64,000 nt of DNA from the NCBI GenBank assembly GCA_963680875.1, contig OY804585.1:42081414-42145413 (forward strand), given 5' to 3'. Under the pieces are notes generated by a model that searched no databases, was not told the origin of the DNA, and saw only the letters and a program-made list of their open reading frames with translations. Below, in pieces: positions 1-11,883 of the stretch; the stretch's first letter is position 1, and each line of letters starts with the position of its first letter. The stretch comes from Bathymodiolus brooksi (lineage: Eukaryota > Mollusca > Bivalvia > Mytilida > Modiolidae). The position numbers and the translations under genes are program-made.

Positions 1-145
1 TGTATTATATAGTATCTGTGATAGATAAACTAGATAATAGATAAACCTGCTGTATTATATAGTATCTGTGATAGATAAACTAGATAATAGATAAACCTGT
101 TATATTGTATAGTATCTGTGATAGATAAACTAGATAATAGATAAA

Positions 146-210
146 CTTGTTATATTATATATTGTTGTATTGTATAGTATCCGTGATAGGTAAACTAGAT
201 AATAGATAAA
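146..210 (+). repeat. 65-bp monomer with 15-bp internal duplication
   Basis: The start of the unit is tandemly doubled: gttatattatatatt is followed by gttgtattgtatagt, adding 15 bp. The second half carries tatccgtgatagg, which holds the only regular CpG of the array and loses the second GATA site. Sister 65-mers without the CpG (tatctgtgatag) exist in the gtgagag cassette (2,531-2,595) and at 411-475. The 65-mer recurs throughout and breaks up the 50-bp register. Confidence 0.93.
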
Positions 211-260
211 CCTGTTGTATTATATAGTATCTGTGATAGATAAAATGAATAATAGATAAA

Positions 261-310
261 CCTGTTGTATTATATAGTATCTGTGATAGATAAACTGAAT
301 AATAGATAAA
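261..310 (+). repeat. 50-bp monomer, ctgaat type
   Basis: The unit differs from the reference by starting cctg instead of cttg and by having ctgaat where the reference has ctagat. The change removes the third GATA site and the CTAG palindrome, and on the reverse strand removes the TAG stop. It usually follows the 65-mer directly, sometimes as two or three consecutive copies, and so marks a fixed place in the higher-order string. Confidence 0.93.
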
Positions 311-360
311 CTTGTTGTATTATATAGTATCTGTGATAGATAAACTAGATAATAGATAAA
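311..360 (+). repeat. Reference 50-bp monomer (ctagat type)
   Basis: This is a clean example of the commonest unit. From the left it has a T-rich part (cttgttgtat), an alternating TA part (tatatagtat), then ctgtgatag followed by two imperfect 16-bp direct subrepeats sharing atagataaact at their core. Four WGATAR matches lie on the + strand at unit positions 24-29, 28-33, 37-42 and 44-49. A TATC-TGT-GATA dyad sits at positions 18-28. Many identical copies occur throughout the window. Confidence 0.95.
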
Positions 361-410
361 CTTGTTGTATTATATAGTATCTGTGATAGCTAGACTAGAT
401 AATAGATAAA
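361..410 (+). repeat. 50-bp monomer, gctagac type
   Basis: This unit has tgatagctagactag in place of tgatagataaactag. The change creates a second CTAG five bases from the first and removes the second GATA site. It nearly always precedes either a 65-mer or a cctgttatat unit, so it is a positional class within the higher-order repeat rather than random variation. Confidence 0.93.
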
Positions 411-475
411 CTTGTTATATTATATATTGTTGTATTATATAGTATCTGTGATAGATAAACTAGATAATAGATAAA

Positions 476-522
476 CTTGTATTATATAGTATCTGTGATA
501 GCTAGACTAGATAATAGATAAA
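476..522 (+). repeat. 47-bp monomer (cttgtattat)
   Basis: Three bases of the repeated ttg at the unit start are missing (cttgtattat instead of cttgttgtat). The same rare unit occurs at 4,570-4,616 and 7,854-7,900, always after a 65-mer lacking the CpG. The three copies tie together the segments offset by 4,094 and 7,378 bp. Confidence 0.9.
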
Positions 523-572
523 CCTGTTATATTATATAGTATCTGTGATAGATAAACTAGATAATAGATAAA
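523..572 (+). repeat. 50-bp monomer, cctgttatat type
   Basis: The unit starts cctgttatat instead of cttgttgtat. It typically follows a gctagac unit and precedes a tatatatt unit. A sub-lineage carries tatttgtg instead of tatctgtg (for example around 1,055, 1,795 and 4,043), which destroys the TATC half of the dyad. Confidence 0.9.
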
Positions 573-622
573 CTTGTTGTATTATATATTATCTGTGATA
601 GATAAACTAGATAATAGATAAA
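573..622 (+). repeat. 50-bp monomer, tatatatt type
   Basis: The unit reads tatatattatctg where the reference reads tatatagtatctg. It normally follows the cctgttatat unit and precedes a 65-mer or a cctgttg unit. The recurrent order 65-mer, ctgaat, ctagat, gctagac, cctgttatat, tatatatt gives a sub-string of about 315 bp (65 plus five times 50) that recurs across the window. Confidence 0.9.
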
Positions 623-672
623 CCTGTTGTATTATATAGTATCTGTGATAGATAAACTGAATAATAGATAAA

Positions 673-721
673 CCTGTTGTATTATATAGTATCTGAAAAG
701 ATAAACTGAATAATAGATAAA
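673..721 (+). repeat. 49-bp monomer (ctgaaaag)
   Basis: The unit has ctgaaaagataaac where others have ctgtgatagataaac, a one-base-shorter private form that loses the first GATA site. Copies occur only at 673-721, 4,767-4,815 and 8,051-8,099, which confirms the two large offsets in the left part of the window. Confidence 0.9.
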
Positions 722-2396
722 CTTGTTGTATTATATAGTATCTGTGATAGATAAACTAGATAATAGATAAACTTGTTGTATTATATAGTATCTGTGATAG
801 CTAGACTAGATAATAGATAAACTTGTTATATTATATATTGTTGTATTGTATAGTATCCGTGATAGGTAAACTAGATAATAGATAAACCTGTTGTATTATA
901 TAGTATCTGTGATAGATAAACTGAATAATAGATAAACTTGTTGTATTATATAGTATCTGTGATAGATAAACTAGATAATAGATAAAGTTGTTGTATTATA
1001 TAGTATCTGTGATAGCTAGACTAGATAATAGATAAACCTGTTATATTATATAGTATTTGTGATAGATAAACTAGATAATAGATAAACTTGTTGTATTATA
1101 TATTATCTGTGATAGATAAACTAGATAATAGATAAACTTGTTATATTATATATTGTTGTATTGCATAGTATCCGTGATAGGTAAACTAGATAATAGATAA
1201 ACCTGTTGTATTATATAGTATCTGTGATAGATAAACTGAATAATAGATACACTTGTTGTATTATATAGTATCTGTGATAGATAAACTAGATAATAGATAA
1301 ACTTGTTGTATTATATAGTATCTGTGATAGCTAGACTAGATAATAGATAAACTTGTTATATTATATATTGTTGTATTGTATAGTATCCGTGATAGGTAAA
1401 CTAGATAATAGATAAACCTGTTGTATTATATAGTATCTGTGATAGATAAACTGAATAATAGATAAACTTGTTGTATTATATAGTATCTGTGATAGCTAGA
1501 CTAGATAATAGATAAACCTGTTATATTATATAGTATCTGTGATAGATAAACTAGATAATAGATAAACTTGTTGTATTATATATTATCTGTGATAGATAAA
1601 CTAGATAATAGATAAACTTGTTGTATTATATAGTATCTGTGATAGATAAACTGAATAATAGATAAACTTGTTGTATTATATAGTATCTGTGATAGATAAA
1701 CTAGATAATAGATAAACTTGTTGTATTATATAGTATCTGTGATAGCTAGACTAGATAATAGATAAACCTGTTATATTATATAGTATTTGTGATAGATAAA
1801 CTAGATAATAGATAAACTTGTTGTATTATATATTATCTGTGATAGATAAACTAGATAATAGATCAACTTGTTATATTATATATTGTTGTATTGTATAGTA
1901 TCCGTGATAGGTAAACTAGATAATAGATAAACCTGTTGTATTATATAGTATCTGTGATAGATAAACTGAATAATAGATACACTTGTTGTATTATATAGTA
2001 TCTGTGATAGATAAACTAGATAATAGATAAACTTGTTGTATTATATAGTATCTGTGATAGCTAGACTAGATAATAGATAAACTTGTTATATTATATATTG
2101 TTGTATTGTATAGTATCCGTGATAGGTAAACTAGATAATAGATAAACCTGTTGTATTATATAGTATCTGTGATAGATAAACTAGATAATAGATAAACTTG
2201 TTGTATTATATATTATCTGTGATAGATAAACTAGATAATAGATAAACCTGTTGTATTATATAGTATCTGTGATAGATAAACTGAATAATAGATAAACCTG
2301 TTGTATTATATAGTATCTGTGATAGATAAACTGAATAATAGATAAACTTGTTGTATTATATAGTATCTGTGATAGATAAACTAGATAATAGATAAA

Positions 2397-2629
2397 CTTG
2401 TTGTATTATATAGTATATGTGAGAGATAAACTAGATAATAGATAAACTTGTTGTATTATATGGTATCTATGATAGATAAACTAGATAATAGATAAACTTG
2501 TTGAATTATATAGTATCTGTGATAGATAAACTTGTTATATTATATATTGTTGTATTGTATAGTATCTGTGATAGATAAACTAGATAATAGATACATTTGT
2601 TGTATTATATAGTATCTGTGATAGATAAA
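2397..2629 (+). repeat. 233-bp landmark cassette (gtgagag / tatggtatc)
   Basis: Five units in fixed order: a 50-mer with tatatgtgagag, a 50-mer with tatatggtatc, a 34-mer with ttgttgaatt, a 65-mer without CpG, and a 34-mer starting tttgttg. The tggtat landmark recurs at 2461, 6555, 9839, 12927, 14920, 17247, 18625, 24736, 32385, 36522, 40278, 41426, 43869, 45017, 47025, 48173, 50330, 51558, 55556, 56784, 59007, 59951, 60665, 62008 and 62772. Several right-hand copies (after 59,007, 59,951 and 62,008) lack the last 34-mer. Partial versions with ttgttgaatt but no tggtat occur near 29,781, 31,009, 35,150, 38,906 and 42,497. The order is too constant to be chance, so the cassette is an ancestral block copied with its surroundings. 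Confidence 0.9.
2497..2530 (+). repeat. 34-bp short monomer
   Basis: The unit ends after gatagataaa and lacks the following 16 bp (ctagataatagataaa). The missing piece is exactly one of two 16-bp subrepeats that share atagataaac, so loss by recombination or slippage between these direct repeats is the simplest origin. This copy also carries ttgaattatatag. A second 34-mer follows at 2,596-2,629. Other isolated 34-mers lie near 15,920, 19,630 and 21,470. Confidence 0.9.
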
Positions 2630-4504
2630 CTTGTTGTATTATATAGTATCTGTCATAGATAAACTAGATAATAGATAAACTTGTTGCATTGTATAGTATC
2701 TGTGATAGATAAACTAGATAATAGATAAACTTGTTGTATTATATAGTATCTGTGATAGATAAACTAGATAATAGATAAACTTGTTATATTATATAGTATC
2801 TGTGATAGATAAACTAGATAATAGATAAAGTTGTAGTATTGTATAGTATCTGTGATAGATAAACTAGATAATAGATAAACCTGCTGTATTATATAGTATC
2901 TGTGATAGATAAACTAGATAATAGATAAACCTGTTATATTATATAGTATCTGTGATAGATAAACTAGATAATAGATAAACTTGTTGTATTATATATTATC
3001 TGTGATAGATAAACTAGATAATAGATAAACTTGTTATATTATATATTGTTGTATTGTATAGTATCCGTGATAGGTAAACTAGATAATAGATAAACCTGTT
3101 GTATTATATAGTATATGTGATAGATAAATTGAATAATAGATAAACCTGTTGTATTATATAGTATCTGTGATAGATAAACTGAATAATAGATAAACTTGTT
3201 GTATTATATAGTATCTGTGATAGATAAACTAGATAATAGATAAACTTGTTGTATTATATAGTATCTGTGATAGCTAGACTAGATAATAGATAAACTTGTT
3301 ATATTATATATTGTTGTATTGTATAGTATCCGTGATAGGTAAACTAGATAATAGATAAACCTGTTGTATTATATAGTATCTGTGATAGATAAACTGAATA
3401 ATAGATAAACTTGTTGTATTATATAGTATCTGTGATAGATAAACTAGATAATAGATAAACTTGTTGTATTATATAGTATCTGTGATAGCTAGACTAGATA
3501 ATAGATAAACCTGTTATATTATATAGTATCTGTGATAGATAAACTAGATAATAGATACACTTGTTGTATTATATATTATCTGTGATAGATAAACTAGATA
3601 ATAGATAAACCTGTTGTATTATATAGTATCTGTGATAGATAAATTGAATAATAGATAAACCTGTTGTATTATATAGTATCTGTGATAGATAAACTGAATA
3701 ATAGATAAACTTGTTGTATTATATAGTATCTGTGATAGATAAACTAGATAATAGATAAACTTGTTGTATTATATAGTATCTGTGATAGCTAGACTAGATA
3801 ATAGATAAACTTGTTATATTATATATTGTTGTATTGTATAGTATCCGTGATAGGTAAACTAGATAATAGATAAACCTGTTGTATTATATAGTATCTGTGA
3901 TAGATAAACTGAATAATAGATAAACTTGTTGTATTATATAGTATCTGTGATAGATAAACTAGATAATAGATAAACTTGTTGTATTATATAGTATCTGTGA
4001 TAGCTAGACTAGATAATAGATAAACCTGTTATATTATATAGTATTTGTGATAGATAAACTAGATAATAGATAAACTTGTTGTATTATATATTATCTGTGA
4101 TAGATAAACTAGATAATAGATAAACTTGTTATATTATATATTGTTGTATTGTATAGTATCCGTGATAGGTAAACTAGATAATAGATAAACCTGTTGTATT
4201 ATATAGTATCTGTGATAGATAAACTGAATAATAGATACACTTGTTGTATTATATAGTATTTGTGATAGATAAACTAGATAATAGATAAACTTGTTGTATT
4301 ATATAGTATCTGTGATAGCTAGACTAGATAATAGATAAACTTGTTATATTATATATTGTTGTATTGTATAGTATCCGTGATAGGTAAACTAGATAATAGA
4401 TAAACCTGTTGTATTATATAGTATCTGTGATAGATAAACTAGATAATAGATAAACTTGTTGAATTATATATTATCTGTGATAGATAAACTAGATAATAGA
4501 TAAA

Positions 4505-6914
4505 CTTGTTATATTATATATTGTTGTATTATATAGTATCTGTGATAGATAAACTAGATAATAGATAAACTTGTATTATATAGTATCTGTGATAGCTAGA
4601 CTAGATAATAGATAAACCTGTTATATTATATAGTATCTGTGATAGATAAACTAGATAATAGATAAACTTGTTGTATTATATATTATCTGTGATAGATAAA
4701 CTAGATAATAGATAAACCTGTTGTATTATATAGTATCTGTGATAGATAAACTGAATAATAGATAAACCTGTTGTATTATATAGTATCTGAAAAGATAAAC
4801 TGAATAATAGATAAACTTGTTGTATTATATAGTATCTGTGATAGATAAACTAGATAATAGATAAACTTGTTGTATTATATAGTATCTGTGATAGCTAGAC
4901 TAGATAATAGATAAACTTGTTATATTATATATTGTTGTATTGTATAGTATCCGTGATAGGTAAACTAGATAATAGATAAACCTGTTGTATTATATAGTAT
5001 CTGTGATAGATAAACTGAATAATAGATAAACTTGTTGTATTATATAGTATCTGTGATAGATAAACTAGATAATAGATAAAGTTGTTGTATTATATAGTAT
5101 CTGTGATAGCTAGACTAGATAATAGATAAACCTGTTATATTATATAGTATTTGTGATAGATAAACTAGATAATAGATAAACTTGTTGTATTATATATTAT
5201 CTGTGATAGATAAACTAGATAATAGATAAACTTGTTATATTATATATTGTTGTATTGCATAGTATCCGTGATAGGTAAACTAGATAATAGATAAACCTGT
5301 TGTATTATATAGTATCTGTGATAGATAAACTGAATAATAGATACACTTGTTGTATTATATAGTATCTGTGATAGATAAACTAGATAATAGATAAACTTGT
5401 TGTATTATATAGTATCTGTGATAGCTAGACTAGATAATAGATAAACTTGTTATATTATATATTGTTGTATTGTATAGTATCCGTGATAGGTAAACTAGAT
5501 AATAGATAAACCTGTTGTATTATATAGTATCTGTGATAGATAAACTGAATAATAGATAAACTTGTTGTATTATATAGTATCTGTGATAGCTAGACTAGAT
5601 AATAGATAAACCTGTTATATTATATAGTATCTGTGATAGATAAACTAGATAATAGATAAACTTGTTGTATTATATATTATCTGTGATAGATAAACTAGAT
5701 AATAGATAAACCTGTTGTATTATATAGTATCTGTGATAGATAAACTGAATAATAGATAAACTTGTTGTATTATATAGTATCTGTGATAGATAAACTAGAT
5801 AATAGATAAACTTGTTGTATTATATAGTATCTGTGATAGCTAGACTAGATAATAGATAAACCTGTTATATTATATAGTATTTGTGATAGATAAACTAGAT
5901 AATAGATAAACTTGTTGTATTATATATTATCTGTGATAGATAAACTAGATAATAGATCAACTTGTTATATTATATATTGTTGTATTGTATAGTATCCGTG
6001 ATAGGTAAACTAGATAATAGATAAACCTGTTGTATTATATAGTATCTGTGATAGATAAACTGAATAATAGATACACTTGTTGTATTATATAGTATCTGTG
6101 ATAGATAAACTAGATAATAGATAAACTTGTTGTATTATATAGTATCTGTGATAGCTAGACTAGATAATAGATAAACTTGTTATATTATATATTGTTGTAT
6201 TGTATAGTATCCGTGATAGGTAAACTAGATAATAGATAAACCTGTTGTATTATATAGTATCTGTGATAGATAAACTAGATAATAGATAAACTTGTTGTAT
6301 TATATATTATCTGTGATAGATAAACTAGATAATAGATAAACCTGTTGTATTATATAGTATCTGTGATAGATAAACTGAATAATAGATAAACCTGTTGTAT
6401 TATATAGTATCTGTGATAGATAAACTGAATAATAGATAAACTTGTTGTATTATATAGTATCTGTGATAGATAAACTAGATAATAGATAAACTTGTTGTAT
6501 TATATAGTATATGTGAGAGATAAACTAGATAATAGATAAACTTGTTGTATTATATGGTATCTATGATAGATAAACTAGATAATAGATAAACTTGTTGAAT
6601 TATATAGTATCTGTGATAGATAAACTTGTTATATTATATATTGTTGTATTGTATAGTATCTGTGATAGATAAACTAGATAATAGATACATTTGTTGTATT
6701 ATATAGTATCTGTGATAGATAAACTTGTTGTATTATATAGTATCTGTCATAGATAAACTAGATAATAGATAAACTTGTTGCATTGTATAGTATCTGTGAT
6801 AGATAAACTAGATAATAGATAAACTTGTTGTATTATATAGTATCTGTGATAGATAAACTAGATAATAGATAAACTTGTTATATTATATAGTATCTGTGAT
6901 AGATAAACTAGATA
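4505..6914 (+). repeat. Higher-order segment, 4,094-bp-offset copy of 411-2,820
   Basis: The segment starts with the same CpG-less 65-mer and 47-mer as 411-522 and carries the 49-mer, gataaagttgttg, gatcaac and tatggtatctatg marks at a constant 4,094-bp offset. It diverges at 6,914, where gataatatataaac replaces gataatagataaag of 2,817 onward. It shows a third copy of the left-hand block between the two halves of the 7,378-bp pair. Confidence 0.85.
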
Positions 6915-7378
6915 ATATATAAACTTGTTATATTATATAGTATCTGTGATAGATAAACTAGATAATAGATAAAGTTGTTGTATTGTATAGTATCTGTGAT
7001 AGATAAACTAGATAATAGATAAACCTGCTGTATTATATAGTATCTGTGATAGATAAACTAGATAATAGATAAACCTGTTATATTATATAGTATCTGTGAT
7101 AGATAAACTAGATAATAGATAAACTTGTTGCATTGTATAGTATCTGTGATAGATAAACTAGATAATAGATAAACTTGTTGTATTATATAGTATCTGTGAT
7201 AGATAAACTAGATAATAGATAAACTTGTTATATTATATAGTATCTGTGATAGATAAACTAGATAATAGATAAAGTTGTTGTATTGTATAGTATCTGTGAT
7301 AGATAAACTAGATAATAGATAAACTTGTTATATTATATAGTATCTGTGATAGATAAACTAGATAATAGATAAAGTTGT
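6915..7378 (+). repeat. Connecting run of 50-mers
   Basis: Only 50-bp units occur here: cttgttat, gttgttgtattg, cctgctg, cctgttat and cttgttgcattg types, with no 65- or 34-mers. The ttgcattg unit near 6,779 recurs 350 bp later near 7,129, so about seven units were tandemly copied, and the gttgttgtattg/cttgttat pair is further repeated near 7,270-7,380. It joins the 4,094-bp copy to the second half of the 7,378-bp pair. Confidence 0.8.
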
Positions 7379-10300
7379 TGTATTGTATAGTATCTGTGAT
7401 AGATAAACTAGATAATAGATAAACCTGCTGTATTATATAGTATCTGTGATAGATAAACTAGATAATAGATAAACCTGTTATATTGTATAGTATCTGTGAT
7501 AGATAAACTAGATAATAGATAAACTTGTTATATTATATATTGTTGTATTGTATAGTATCCGTGATAGGTAAACTAGATAATAGATAAACCTGTTGTATTA
7601 TATAGTATCTGTGATAGATAAAATGAATAATAGATAAACCTGTTGTATTATATAGTATCTGTGATAGATAAACTGAATAATAGATAAACTTGTTGTATTA
7701 TATAGTATCTGTGATAGATAAACTAGATAATAGATAAACTTGTTGTATTATATAGTATCTGTGATAGCTAGACTAGATAATAGATAAACTTGTTATATTA
7801 TATATTGTTGTATTATATAGTATCTGTGATAGATAAACTAGATAATAGATAAACTTGTATTATATAGTATCTGTGATAGCTAGACTAGATAATAGATAAA
7901 CCTGTTATATTATATAGTATCTGTGATAGATAAACTAGATAATAGATAAACTTGTTGTATTATATATTATCTGTGATAGATAAACTAGATAATAGATAAA
8001 CCTGTTGTATTATATAGTATCTGTGATAGATAAACTGAATAATAGATAAACCTGTTGTATTATATAGTATCTGAAAAGATAAACTGAATAATAGATAAAC
8101 TTGTTGTATTATATAGTATCTGTGATAGATAAACTAGATAATAGATAAACTTGTTGTATTATATAGTATCTGTGATAGCTAGACTAGATAATAGATAAAC
8201 TTGTTATATTATATATTGTTGTATTGTATAGTATCCGTGATAGGTAAACTAGATAATAGATAAACCTGTTGTATTATATAGTATCTGTGATAGATAAACT
8301 GAATAATAGATAAACTTGTTGTATTATATAGTATCTGTGATAGATAAACTAGATAATAGATAAAGTTGTTGTATTATATAGTATCTGTGATAGCTAGACT
8401 AGATAATAGATAAACCTGTTATATTATATAGTATTTGTGATAGATAAACTAGATAATAGATAAACTTGTTGTATTATATATTATCTGTGATAGATAAACT
8501 AGATAATAGATAAACTTGTTATATTATATATTGTTGTATTGCATAGTATCCGTGATAGGTAAACTAGATAATAGATAAACCTGTTGTATTATATAGTATC
8601 TGTGATAGATAAACTGAATAATAGATACACTTGTTGTATTATATAGTATCTGTGATAGATAAACTAGATAATAGATAAACTTGTTGTATTATATAGTATC
8701 TGTGATAGCTAGACTAGATAATAGATAAACTTGTTATATTATATATTGTTGTATTGTATAGTATCCGTGATAGGTAAACTAGATAATAGATAAACCTGTT
8801 GTATTATATAGTATCTGTGATAGATAAACTGAATAATAGATAAACTTGTTGTATTATATAGTATCTGTGATAGCTAGACTAGATAATAAATAAACCTGTT
8901 ATATTATATAGTATCTGTGATAGATAAACTAGATAATAGATAAACTTGTTGTATTATATATTATCTGTGATAGATAAACTAGATAATAGATAAACCTGTT
9001 GTATTATATAGTATCTGTGATAGATAAACTGAATAATAGATAAACTTGTTGTATTATATAGTATCTGTGATAGATAAACTAGATAATAGATAAACTTGTT
9101 GTATTATATAGTATCTGTGATAGCTAGACTAGATAATAGATAAACCTGTTATATTATATAGTATTTGTGATAGATAAACTAGATAATAGATAAACTTGTT
9201 GTATTATATATTATCTGTGATAGATAAACTAGATAATAGATCAACTTGTTATATTATATATTGTTGTATTGTATAGTATCCGTGATAGGTAAACTAGATA
9301 ATAGATAAACCTGTTGTATTATATAGTATCTGTGATAGATAAACTGAATAATAGATACACTTGTTGTATTATATAGTATCTGTGATAGATAAACTAGATA
9401 ATAGATAAACTTGTTGTATTATATAGTATCTGTGATAGCTAGACTAGATAATAGATAAACTTGTTATATTATATATTGTTGTATTGTATAGTATCCGTGA
9501 TAGGTAAACTAGATAATAGATAAACCTGTTGTATTATATAGTATCTGTGATAGATAAACTAGATAATAGATAAACTTGTTGTATTATATATTATCTGTGA
9601 TAGATAAACTAGATAATAGATAAACCTGTTGTATTATATAGTATCTGTGATAGATAAACTGAATAATAGATAAACCTGTTGTATTATATAGTATCTGTGA
9701 TAGATAAACTGAATAATAGATAAACTTGTTGTATTATATAGTATCTGTGATAGATAAACTAGATAATAGATAAACTTGTTGTATTATATAGTATATGTGA
9801 GAGATAAACTAGATAATAGATAAACTTGTTGTATTATATGGTATCTATGATAGATAAACTAGATAATAGATAAACTTGTTGAATTATATAGTATCTGTGA
9901 TAGATAAACTTGTTATATTATATATTGTTGTATTGTATAGTATCTGTGATAGATAAACTAGATAATAGATACATTTGTTGTATTATATAGTATCTGTGAT
10001 AGATAAACTTGTTGTATTATATAGTATCTGTCATAGATAAACTAGATAATAGATAAACTTGTTGCATTGTATAGTATCTGTGATAGATAAACTAGATAAT
10101 AGATAAACTTGTTGTATTATATAGTATCTGTGATAGATAAACTAGATAATAGATAAACTTGTTATATTATATAGTATCTGTGATAGATAAACTAGATAAT
10201 AGATAAAGTTGTAGTATTGTATAGTATCTGTGATAGATAAACTAGATAATAGATAAACCTGCTGTATTATATAGTATCTGTGATAGATAAACTAGATAAT

Positions 10301-11883
10301 AGATAAACCTGTTATATTATATAGTATCTGTGATAGATAAACTAGATAATAGATAAACTTGTTGTATTATATATTATCTGTGATAGATAAACTAGATAAT
10401 AGATAAACTTGTTATATTATATATTGTTGTATTGTATAGTATCCGTGATAGGTAAACTAGATAATAGATAAACCTGTTGTATTATATAGTATATGTGATA
10501 GATAAATTGAATAATAGATAAACCTGTTGTATTATATAGTATCTGTGATAGATAAACTGAATAATAGATAAACTTGTTGTATTATATAGTATCTGTGATA
10601 GATAAACTAGATAATAGATAAACTTGTTGTATTATATAGTATCTGTGATAGCTAGACTAGATAATAGATAAACTTGTTATATTATATATTGTTGTATTGT
10701 ATAGTATCCGTGATAGGTAAACTAGATAATAGATAAACCTGTTGTATTATATAGTATCTGTGATAGATAAACTGAATAATAGATAAACTTGTTGTATTAT
10801 ATAGTATCTGTGATAGATAAACTAGATAATAGATAAACTTGTTGTATTATATAGTATCTGTGATAGCTAGACTAGATAATAGATAAACCTGTTATATTAT
10901 ATAGTATCTGTGATAGATAAACTAGATAATAGATACACTTGTTGTATTATATATTATCTGTGATAGATAAACTAGATAATAGATAAACCTGTTGTATTAT
11001 ATAGTATCTGTGATAGATAAACTGAATAATAGATAAACCTGTTGTATTATATAGTATCTGTGATAGATAAACTGAATAATAGATAAACTTGTTGTATTAT
11101 ATAGTATCTGTGATAGATAAACTAGATAATAGATAAACTTGTTGTATTATATAGTATCTGTGATAGCTAGACTAGATAATAGATAAACTTGTTATATTAT
11201 ATATTGTTGTATTGTATAGTATCCGTGATAGGTAAACTAGATAATAGATAAACCTGTTGTATTATATAGTATCTGTGATAGATAAACTGAATAATAGATA
11301 AACTTGTTGTATTATATAGTATCTGTGATAGATAAACTAGATAATAGATAAACTTGTTGTATTATATAGTATCTGTGATAGCTAGACTAGATAATAGATA
11401 AACCTGTTATATTATATAGTATTTGTGATAGATAAACTAGATAATAGATAAACTTGTTGTATTATATATTATCTGTGATAGATAAACTAGATAATAGATA
11501 AACTTGTTATATTATATATTGTTGTATTGTATAGTATCCGTGATAGGTAAACTAGATAATAGATAAACCTGTTGTATTATATAGTATCTGTGATAGATAA
11601 ACTGAATAATAGATACACTTGTTGTATTATATAGTATTTGTGATAGATAAACTAGATAATAGATAAACTTGTTGTATTATATAGTATCTGTGATAGCTAG
11701 ACTAGATAATAGATAAACTTGTTATATTATATATTGTTGTATTGTATAGTATCCGTGATAGGTAAACTAGATAATAGATAAACCTGTTGTATTATATAGT
11801 ATCTGTGATAGATAAACTAGATAATAGATAAACTTGTTGAATTATATATTATCTGTGATAGATAAACTAGATAATAGATAAAC
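7379..11883 (+). repeat. Higher-order segment, copy 2 of the 7,378-bp-offset pair
   Basis: This is the right-hand partner of 1-4,505, with the same order of 50-, 65-, 49-, 47- and 34-bp units. Local changes include gataataaataaac near 8,885, which is absent from copy 1. The 49-mer at 8,051-8,099 and the landmark at 9,839 lie 3,284 bp from those of the middle copy, which shows the middle copy's right flank differs in length from the outer ones. Confidence 0.88.

Larger units (their letters stand above)
1..4505 (+). repeat. Higher-order segment, copy 1 of the 7,378-bp-offset pair
   Basis: This segment matches 7,379-11,883 base for base except for scattered substitutions. Shared private marks include taaaatgaat (241 and 7,619), the 47-mer, the 49-mer, gttgtagtatt (2,830 and 10,208), tatatgtgatagataaatt (3,113 and 10,491), tatttg (near 4,255 and 11,633) and ttgttgaattatatatt (near 4,458 and 11,836). 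Differences are single bases, such as tgtattatat at 1 against tgtattgtat at 7,379 and aaattga near 3,641 against aaactga near 11,019. The match reaches the left window edge, so the true start lies outside. It ends where 4,505 enters a 65-mer and 11,883 enters a cctgttg unit. Confidence 0.88.
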
